64,000 bases of DNA from Nocardia farcinica (lineage in GTDB: Bacteria; Actinomycetota; Actinomycetes; Mycobacteriales; Mycobacteriaceae): the NCBI RefSeq assembly GCF_001182745.1, contig NZ_LN868939.1:1054001-1118000 (forward strand), written 5' to 3'. Positions 56,844 to 64,000 of this stretch are shown piece by piece (the stretch's first letter is position 1; the number at the start of each line of letters is the position of its first letter). A program made the translations under genes and the position numbers. The notes beneath the pieces are model-generated. The model was not told where the DNA came from, made no database searches, and was given only the letters and a program-made list of their open reading frames with translations.

Positions 56844-58907
56844 CTATTTCGGGGTGGTCAGGTCGTAGAGGGTGACGCCGTCGACGACGGTGGGGGTGAA
56901 GTTCTCCTCGACCCAGGTGCTGATGCGGGAGCTTTCGGAGGTCGATCCGCCCGGTCCGCCGCGGCCGCCGCCGATGAAGTAGTGGATCTTGCCGTCGCGG
57001 ACGTACTGCTGGAATTGCTCCAGCGTGGGGGAGGGGTCGCTGCCGTTGAAGCCGCCGATGGGCATGACGGGGAGTTCGGTGGCCAGTTGGAGGCCGGCGG
57101 CGCTCTGGGAGCCGATGGCGGCGGCGGCCCAGGTGTAGGTGTCGGCGTCCGTCTCGATCAAGCTGACGACCTGCTCGCTGGGGGTGCCGGCGCCGAGTAG
57201 TCCGCCCATGCCGAACAGTTCGCGGCCCGTCCCACCGGCGGTGCCGCCGTCACCCGGGACGCCGTTACCCGGCGCGGTGCCGGGATTCGCTGCGCCACCA
57301 CCGGGCGCGGCACCGGCGTTCGGCACGGTGCCTCCATCGGGCATGGTTCGCCCACCGCCGTCGGAGCGGGTAACGCCGTCGGGGCCGCCCATCAGCCGCA
57401 TGCCGTCGCCGCCCATGCCAGGCCCGCCGGGCCCGCTCACCTGTGGACCGGCGGTGGGGATCGACCCCTGATGCGAGGTCCCCACCGTCTGCACGGTGTA
57501 GGCGACCGGCCCGGCGAGCCCGGCCAGCGCGGCCGCCACCGCGACACCGGCCGCGAACTCGCGCCGGACGGGCACGAGCATGCCCACGGTCGCGAGCCCA
57601 CCCACCACGAGCACGGTCCACCGCAACCACGGCAGGAAATCCGCGCTGCGCGACAACAGCAGCCACGCCGTCGCCGTGGTGAGCCCGACCGCCGATGCCA
57701 ACGCGATCCGCACCCACCACCGATCGCGCTCCCGCCAGGCCTGCACGGCTCCGGCGCCGACCAGGACGGCGACCGCAGGTGCCAGCGCGACCGTGTAGTA
57801 CTGGTGGAAGATCCCCGCCATGAAGCTGAAGACCAGCCCGGTCACCACCAGCCAGCCGCCCCAGAGGATCAGGGCGGCGCGGCGGCCGTCGGTGCGGGGT
57901 GCCCTGCCGCGCAACACCGACCCGGTGACCATGAGCACCAACGCCGCCGGGATCAGCCAGGCGATCTGACCGCCTTGCGCGGGCTCGAACAGCCGGGTGA
58001 TTCCCGTGCTGCCCCACATGCCGTTGCCGCCGGGCGGCAGCTCGCCGCCGGGACCGACGCTGCCGGTCTCGTTGCCGTTGAGCCTGCCGAGACCGTTGTA
58101 TCCGAGGGTGAGTTCGATGATGGAATTGCGTTGCGAGCCACCGATCCACGGCCGGGACGACGCCGGCCACAGCTCCACGGCCAGCAGCCACCACCCCGCG
58201 GCGACGACCATCGCGGCGCCGGCGGCGAACAGTTGCGCGATCCGTTGGATCAGCCGCGGCGGACCGGCGACCAGGTAGGTCAGTGCCAGTGCGGGCACCA
58301 CCAACAGCACCTGCAACTGCTTGGCGAGGAAACCGAATCCGATGAACGCGCCGGTGAGTATCAGCCAGCGCCAGCGGCCGTCGGCGACCGCGCGGGTCGT
58401 CGCCCATGCCGCAGCGACCATCAGCAGCACCAGCAGCGCGTCGGGGTTGTTGAAACGGAACATCAACGCGGCCACCGGGATGACGGCCAGGACGAGCCCG
58501 GCCAGCAGGCCCGCGGCGGCGCCGAAGTTGCGGCGCACCGTCGCCCACAGCAACGCCACACTGCCCACCCCCATGAGCACCTGCGGTACCAGGATGCTCC
58601 AGCTGTTCAAGCCGAACAGGCGCACCGACAGCGCCATCGGCCACAGGGCGGCGGGCGGTTTGTCGACGGTGATCGAGTTCGCGGCATCGGAGGAACCGAA
58701 GAAGAACGCCTGCCACGACCGCGAACCCGCCTGCACGGCAGCCGAGTAGAAGGCGTTGGCCCACCCGTTGGCGGACAGGTTGTACAGGTAGGCCACGGTG
58801 GTGCCGACCAACAGCAGGGCCAGCAGGAGGTACTCGCGGTCGAGCCGCCGTCGCCGCGGAACCGGCTGCGCGGCAGCGTGTTCGGGCGGGGAGAGGAGTG
58901 TGGTCAC
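56844..58907 (-). CDS. Glycosyltransferase family 39 membrane protein (ArnT-like)
   Basis: Polyprenyl-phosphate-sugar-dependent glycosyltransferase of 687 residues with about 11 spans in the first 470 residues. The N-terminal loop DPSITVDKPP-like motif is present as SITVDKPPAALWPM, with the conserved acidic residue. Residues from about 490 to 600 are a Gly/Pro/Asn-rich linker (GNGVPGDGGTAGGTG), and the C-terminal ~90 residues form a soluble domain. It probably adds a sugar to a cell-wall lipid or protein. It overlaps the upstream GT2-GtrA gene by four bases, suggesting that protein supplies the lipid-linked sugar. Confidence 0.86.
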   Translation of the reverse strand: MTTLLSPPEHAAAQPVPRRRRLDREYLLLALLLVGTTVAYLYNLSANGWANAFYSAAVQAGSRSWQAFFFGSSDAANSITVDKPPAALWPMALSVRLFGLNSWSILVPQVLMGVGSVALLWATVRRNFGAAAGLLAGLVLAVIPVAALMFRFNNPDALLVLLMVAAAWATTRAVADGRWRWLILTGAFIGFGFLAKQLQVLLVVPALALTYLVAGPPRLIQRIAQLFAAGAAMVVAAGWWLLAVELWPASSRPWIGGSQRNSIIELTLGYNGLGRLNGNETGSVGPGGELPPGGNGMWGSTGITRLFEPAQGGQIAWLIPAALVLMVTGSVLRGRAPRTDGRRAALILWGGWLVVTGLVFSFMAGIFHQYYTVALAPAVAVLVGAGAVQAWRERDRWWVRIALASAVGLTTATAWLLLSRSADFLPWLRWTVLVVGGLATVGMLVPVRREFAAGVAVAAALAGLAGPVAYTVQTVGTSHQGSIPTAGPQVSGPGGPGMGGDGMRLMGGPDGVTRSDGGGRTMPDGGTVPNAGAAPGGGAANPGTAPGNGVPGDGGTAGGTGRELFGMGGLLGAGTPSEQVVSLIETDADTYTWAAAAIGSQSAAGLQLATELPVMPIGGFNGSDPSPTLEQFQQYVRDGKIHYFIGGGRGGPGGSTSESSRISTWVEENFTPTVVDGVTLYDLTTPK

Positions 58908-60166
58908 CGGGCGGCTCCTGTCTGGCCGGTGCGGATCGGGGTCGCGGCCGGTGGATTGCGGAACACCCAGCGCAGCCCGAGGAAGCGGGCCAGCGTCGCG
59001 ACGAGGTTGGCGGTGACGAGCACGACCAGTTCGACGTGCACCGGCGCGGCGGGCGCCCAGCGGTGCAGCGCGAACAGCGAGCCGCTGGTCACCAGCAGGC
59101 CGAACCCGAAGATCAGCATTCCTTGGAACTGGTGGGTGAGCACCCGGCCTGGCCCGCGCACCCCGAAGGTGAACGCGCGGTTGGCGGCGGTGTTGGCGAT
59201 CGCGGTGAGCAGCAGGGTCAGGAAGTTCGCGCCCTGCGCGCCCGCGACCGGCTGCAACACCAGATACAGCAGCATGTAGGCGAGCGTGGACAGCACGCCG
59301 ATGATCGCGAACCGCACCACCTGTCCGACCATTCCCAGCGGCACGCCCGGCACCAGCGGCTCACGGCCGATCGCGGCGCGGAGCTCGTCCAGCGGCAGCG
59401 CGCCCGTGGAAATGGCGCGCGCGAGCCGCCACACCCCGCGCAGATCCTTGATCGCGGTGTCGACGATGTCGACGCGGCTGTCGGGATCGTCGATCCAGTC
59501 CACCGGCACCTCGTGGATGCGCAGCCCGGCCCGCTCGGCCAGCACCAGCAGTTCGGTGTCGAAGAACCATTCGCCGTCCTCGACCAGCGGCAGCAGTTGC
59601 CGCGCGACCGCGGTGCGCACGGCCTTGAAACCGCATTGCGCATCGGAGAAGTGCGCGCGCAGGGAGGCTTTCAGGATCAGGTTGTAGCAGCGGGAGATGA
59701 TCTCGCGCTTGGGTCCGCGCACCACCCGCGACGAGGTGTCCAGCCGGGTGCCGATCGCCAGGTCGGAGTGGCCGGACACGAGCGGGGCGACCAGCGGCAG
59801 CAGGGCGTCGAGGTCGGTGGACAGGTCGACGTCCATGTAGGCGACCACCTGGGCGTCGGAGCGTTCCCACACCGCCCGCAGCGCCCGCCCGCGGCCCTTG
59901 GCCTCCAGGTGCACCACCCGCACGCCCGGATACCGGGCGGCGAGTTCGTGCGCGACGCGCAGGGTCGCGTCGGTGCTGGCGTTGTCGGCGATGGTGATGC
60001 GGGCCGGGAACGGGAAGCCGCCGCGCAGGTACTCGTGCAGCCGGTGCACGCAGTCGCCGAGGTCGGCCTCCTCGTTGTAGACGGGGATCACCACGTCCAG
60101 CACGGGCGGGCGGCCCGTGGCATCGATGTCTTGCGCCGTCCTGGCGACGGCCACGGTCTCGGTCAT
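58904..60166 (-). CDS. GT2 glycosyltransferase fused to a GtrA-like domain
   Basis: Protein of 420 residues. Residues 20-250 are a GT2 domain resembling dolichol/polyprenyl-phosphate sugar synthases (DVVIPVYNEEADLGDCVHRL, ADNASTDATL, YMDVDLSTDL with the metal Asp residues). From about 275 there are four spans of a GtrA flippase-type domain. Inference: it makes and flips a polyprenyl-phosphate sugar for the coupled GT39 enzyme. The start is ATG 60166; GTG 60175 is an alternative. Confidence 0.88.
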   Translation of the reverse strand: MTETVAVARTAQDIDATGRPPVLDVVIPVYNEEADLGDCVHRLHEYLRGGFPFPARITIADNASTDATLRVAHELAARYPGVRVVHLEAKGRGRALRAVWERSDAQVVAYMDVDLSTDLDALLPLVAPLVSGHSDLAIGTRLDTSSRVVRGPKREIISRCYNLILKASLRAHFSDAQCGFKAVRTAVARQLLPLVEDGEWFFDTELLVLAERAGLRIHEVPVDWIDDPDSRVDIVDTAIKDLRGVWRLARAISTGALPLDELRAAIGREPLVPGVPLGMVGQVVRFAIIGVLSTLAYMLLYLVLQPVAGAQGANFLTLLLTAIANTAANRAFTFGVRGPGRVLTHQFQGMLIFGFGLLVTSGSLFALHRWAPAAPVHVELVVLVTANLVATLARFLGLRWVFRNPPAATPIRTGQTGAAR

Positions 60167-60233
60167 GGCCACCACCTTCGGTGGCGTCGCTCCGGCGCCG
60201 CTGGGACCGAGCTGGGAGGTTCCTGGGAACCGG

Positions 60234-60860
60234 TCAGGCGGGTTTGCGCATCCGCAGCACGGTGTCGGCGCGGGTGCCGATCTGCCCTTCGGGGCCGGTC
60301 ATCTCCTGCTCGATCCGTTCCGCGGTCTCGACCGTCCAGCGGCCGTCCGGATCGAGCAGCGCGAGGGTGCCCTCGAGCGTCGGGAACTCGAACGACGGCG
60401 GCTCGGTCATCCAGCTCGGCCAGCCGGCGTGCGCGACGACCACCAGCAGTCCGCCCGGCGCGACGGCCGCGGCGGCGCGGGTGAGGATGCCGTCGCGCTC
60501 GCCCGGCGCGGCGACCGGCGAGTGCAGGAACTGGGCGGCGACCAGGTCGAAGGAGCCGGCGGGGAAGGACTCGAGCAGGTTGTGCCTGGCGAAGGTGATG
60601 CGGTGGTCGACTCCGGCTTCGACCGCGTGGGCGGCGGCGCGTTCGAGCGCGACGGTGGAGATGTCGACGGCGGTGACCCGCCAGCCGCGCTCGGCCAGCC
60701 AGATCGCGTCGGCCCCCTCCCCGCATCCGAGGTCGAGCGCGGTGCCGGGCGTCTGGTGCTCGACCTCGCGGGCGAACAGGGCGTTCACCTTGCCCGACCA
60801 CACCGCGTCGCGCTCGCGGTAGAAGTCTTCCCAGAACTGTTCGGGGGTGGTCTCGGTCAT
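60234..60860 (-). CDS. Class I SAM-dependent methyltransferase
   Basis: Soluble methyltransferase of 208 residues. The SAM-binding motif I is ALDLGCGEGADAIWLAERGW with VTAVDIS following. The N-terminus FWEDFYRERDAVWSGKVNAL and a late FLHSPVAAPGERDGIL resemble tellurite/thiol methyltransferase-like families. The start is ATG 60860, behind GGAGGAG; the frame is open upstream without a better start. The substrate is unknown. Confidence 0.88.
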   Translation of the reverse strand: MTETTPEQFWEDFYRERDAVWSGKVNALFAREVEHQTPGTALDLGCGEGADAIWLAERGWRVTAVDISTVALERAAAHAVEAGVDHRITFARHNLLESFPAGSFDLVAAQFLHSPVAAPGERDGILTRAAAAVAPGGLLVVVAHAGWPSWMTEPPSFEFPTLEGTLALLDPDGRWTVETAERIEQEMTGPEGQIGTRADTVLRMRKPA

Positions 60861-61158
60861 CGGCCGTCTCCTCCTCGCGTGATGGTCTGCGGTGGCTCCG
60901 CGAGGGAGATCGTGCCCGGACATGCGGGCTGACGGCAAAGTTTGTTGCCGGTTCGGCAAATGTGCCGGACGCGATCGCGGCCCCGGCCTGCCGCCGCGGA
61001 CGACGCCGGGGCTCGAAGAGCCGTTGCCACCGGGAACGCCGTTGTTCGGGACGGTCACGTCGTTGGGACCGGGGTGGTGACGACTGTCCTCAGTATGGAC
61101 CCGGGCACCGACAATTCCGGTGCGCCGCTCCCGCTGACCGGTCGGCGTGTCTCGCCGC
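60861..61158. other. Intergenic region upstream of the methyltransferase
   Basis: About 300 bp with no supported gene. It holds three alternating half-sites, CGGCAA (60933-60938), TTGCCG (60945-60950) and CGGCAA (60954-60959), about 75-100 bp before the methyltransferase start. The remainder up to thiD shows nothing clear. Confidence 0.45.
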
Positions 61159-62004
61159 TCAGGGCAGATGCAACCGCCACAGCGGCGACACCGGGCCGTG
61201 GCCGGCGCCGAGATCGTAGGCCGCGGCCAGGCAGCGCCGGGTCCACTCCTTGCCGAAGGCGACCGCCTCGGGCACCGGGTAGCCGTGTGCGAGAGCGCAG
61301 GCCACGGCGGCGGCCAGGGTGTCGCCGCCGCCGTGGTCGTTGCCGGTGGCGATCCGCGGCGCGGTGAACTCCTGGAAGGTGGTGCCGTCGAAGAGCAGGT
61401 CGGTGCTGACCTCGGAGGAGCGCAGGTGCCCGCCCTTGACCACCACCCAGCGCGGGCCGAACGCGTGCAGCGCCTCGGCGGCGCGCCGGGCCGACGCCTC
61501 GTCGGTGACCCGGATGCCGGTGAGCAGGCGGACCTCGTCCAGGTTCGGCGTCACGACGGTGGCCAGCGGGAACAGGGTGTGCCGGACGGCGTCGAGCGCC
61601 TCCTCGTGCAGCAGCGGGTCGCCGTGCATGGAGGCCGCCACCGGATCGACCACCAGCGGGGTGGGGCCGTCGCCGCCGATGCCCACCTCCCGGCAGACCG
61701 CCGCGACCGCCTCGATGATCGCCGAGGAGGCCAGCATGCCGGTCTTGGCCGCGCCGACGCCGATGTCGCCGGCCACCGAGCGCACCTGATCGGCCACGAT
61801 CTGCGGCGGGATCTCGTGGAACCCGCTGACCCCCACCGAGTTCTGCACCGTCACGGCGGCCACGGCGACGAGGGCGTGCACTCCGCACAGGGTCATCGTG
61901 CGGGAGTCGGCCTGGATTCCGGCGCCGCCGCCGGAATCGGTGCCTGCGATGGTGAGGACGCGCACCGGCGTCTGGCCTTCGGCGGGGAGCGGCAACAGCT
62001 TCAC
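61159..62004 (-). CDS. thiD: Hydroxymethylpyrimidine (phosphate) kinase
   Basis: Ribokinase-fold enzyme of 281 residues that phosphorylates HMP and HMP-P for thiamine synthesis. Signatures: [46 protein letters not shown] and the C-terminal catalytic [15 protein letters not shown]. Family members usually have GTGC-type CSLSS, so the anion-hole segment here is Gly/His-rich but keeps the catalytic Asp. The start is GTG 62004, which gives an N-terminus like M. tuberculosis ThiD (Rv0422c). Divergent from the CobW gene. Confidence 0.93.
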   Translation of the reverse strand: MKLLPLPAEGQTPVRVLTIAGTDSGGGAGIQADSRTMTLCGVHALVAVAAVTVQNSVGVSGFHEIPPQIVADQVRSVAGDIGVGAAKTGMLASSAIIEAVAAVCREVGIGGDGPTPLVVDPVAASMHGDPLLHEEALDAVRHTLFPLATVVTPNLDEVRLLTGIRVTDEASARRAAEALHAFGPRWVVVKGGHLRSSEVSTDLLFDGTTFQEFTAPRIATGNDHGGGDTLAAAVACALAHGYPVPEAVAFGKEWTRRCLAAAYDLGAGHGPVSPLWRLHLP

Positions 62005-62062
62005 AGATGTGCACCATACGGTGGCGCGGCGGGGAATGGGGCAGCCGGTGCGCGGTGCCAAT

Positions 62063-62083
62063 TGAAAATGATTACCATTTACA
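62063..62083. promoter_or_regulatory. Zur/Fur-type box before the CobW gene
   Basis: TGAAAATG-N5-CATTTACA is an inverted repeat matching at 7 of 8 positions per arm and resembling known Zur boxes (TGAAAATnATTnTCA-like). It ends two bases before the ATG of the GTPase gene, as expected for a zinc-repressed leaderless transcript. Confidence 0.72.
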
Positions 62084-62085
62084 GA

Positions 62086-63234
<1,149 letters not shown>

Positions 63235-63240
63235 GCGCCG

Positions 63241-63999
63241 CTAACGCGGGGCGAGGAACAGGGTCTGGGTGCTGCGTCCGAGCGGGCCCTTCTCGTCGAA
63301 CAGCGCCGACTCGGCCATGCCGAGACCGCTGGGCTGCGGATGGGTGACGGCGTCGAGGCACACCCACTCGCCGACCGGCTGGCGGTGCAGGGTGACGGTG
63401 AGGTCGGTGTTGATGAACAGGAACCGCGACCAGTCCAGCACCGCGCTCACGCCGTTGCCCGAATCCGCCGCGGCCAGGGTGCGCTCCAGCGCGCTCGGGG
63501 TGGTGCCCGCGACGATCGGGTACTTCAGCCGGATCCAGCACACGGCGGGGCCTGGTTCGGTGAACGAGCCGGAGATGAAACGGTATTCGATGGCGGTGTG
63601 GAAGCCGACCGGCTGGGTGGCGGGGAACGGCGCGGGCGGCGGGGCCGTCTCGGGCCCGGGCCGGGTACCGGTGGGCTGGAACTGTTCGGGCAGTTCGAGT
63701 TCCGGCTCGGCGCGCCGGAACCGCCACGCGTTCGCCTTCATCACCGGCCCGCGGTCGGCGGACAGCGTCGCCTCCACGAGTTCGACACTGCGACCGGGCC
63801 GGGCGACGCGGGTCTCGACGGTGAGCGGGGCCAGCGGCACCGGCCCCAGGATCTCGACCGCCACCCGGCCCACCTGGAAGCCCTCGCGCGGCTCGCACCG
63901 TTCGATCGCGTGCCCGAGCAACGCCGAGGGCGGGCCCGCGTGCTGGGCGTCCGGGGACCACGGGCCGCGGGTCAGCTCGGTCGAGAGATACCGGTCGGG
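63241..63999 (-). CDS. Acyl-CoA thioesterase family protein, 5' end missing
   Basis: The frame is still open at the window edge, and 253 codons are present. Double-hotdog thioesterase-like sequence: DRYLSTELTRGPWSPDAQHA followed by GPPSALLGHAIERCE and later EYRFISGSFTEPGPAVCWIR. These match the thioesterase-like (4HBT_3/TesB-like) superfamily. Its 3' end lies six bases from the convergent CobW gene stop. Confidence 0.8.
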   Translation of the reverse strand, partial: PDRYLSTELTRGPWSPDAQHAGPPSALLGHAIERCEPREGFQVGRVAVEILGPVPLAPLTVETRVARPGRSVELVEATLSADRGPVMKANAWRFRRAEPELELPEQFQPTGTRPGPETAPPPAPFPATQPVGFHTAIEYRFISGSFTEPGPAVCWIRLKYPIVAGTTPSALERTLAAADSGNGVSAVLDWSRFLFINTDLTVTLHRQPVGEWVCLDAVTHPQPSGLGMAESALFDEKGPLGRSTQTLFLAPR

Positions 64000-64000
64000 C

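Noticed and set aside
60861..61158. Small gene upstream of the methyltransferase
   Set aside because: Open frames exist on both strands but have no ribosome site, coding bias or recognisable product.

Overview
The window is high-GC DNA from a mycolic-acid actinomycete, most likely a Nocardia species. Evidence: consistently G/C-ending codons; frequent GTG/TTG starts and leaderless starts; many ATGA/TGATG stop-start overlaps; an F420-dependent glucose-6-phosphate dehydrogenase; the PknG-GlnX-GlnH signalling locus; a SAM-IV riboswitch. Gene order matches stretches of Mycobacterium tuberculosis: purA with Rv0358/Rv0359-like genes, rhodanese-metZ (Rv0390-Rv0391), fgd1-pta-ackA-pknG-glnH-glnX-mutT3-thiE-thiO-thiS-thiG (Rv0407-Rv0417), thiD (Rv0422c), and the Rv0976c-fadE13-accD2-accA2-fadE12-echA7 cassette. 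No tRNA, rRNA, CRISPR array or intact insertion sequence was seen.

Layout. 1-3.5 kb: end of a FUSC-like gene, a site-2 protease and its coupled partner, divergent purA. 3.6-13.3 kb: regulators and enzymes (large LuxR ATPase, MerR, hydrolase, Ogt, MocR, alpha-methylacyl-CoA racemase, DUF456, amidohydrolase). 13.4-17.4 kb: ferredoxin reductase with an iron box, an Rv0361-like membrane protein, and a SAM-IV riboswitch controlling rhodanese-metZ. 17.4-20.4 kb: fgd1-araC-sterol desaturase-DUF3703. 20.5-26.3 kb: an accessory block between fgd1 and pta with TetR/quinone reductase, membrane protein, DHFR-like, AraC, HAD and MarR/DJ-1 units. 26.4-38.4 kb: acetate kinase pathway, PknG signalling and thiamine thiazole synthesis. 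38.5-43.3 kb: ABC exporter, adenylate cyclase, a nuclease-like gene with a truncated second copy, and a decayed gene. 43.4-52.5 kb: a seven-gene acyl-CoA carboxylase/beta-oxidation operon ending in its own TetR gene. 52.5-56.7 kb: a HipBA-type toxin-antitoxin module behind four operators at exact 60-bp spacing, a small secreted protein, and a WhiJ-like XRE/DUF397 locus facing a coupled two-gene unit. 56.8-64 kb: two membrane glycosyltransferases, a methyltransferase, thiD, a Zur-box-controlled CobW GTPase and a thioesterase running off the end.

How it fits together. Metal and cofactor control is unusually readable: an IdeR/DtxR-type box before fprA, a Zur/Fur-type box before cobW, a SAM riboswitch before metZ. 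Several local regulators sit next to palindromes that are probably their own operators: TetR (two matching 20-bp sites), MarR (double palindrome) and HipB (four phased sites). The least explained features are the 60-bp-phased operator array, the 16-bp perfect hairpin before ogt, and the unknown two-gene unit facing the XRE/DUF397 pair.
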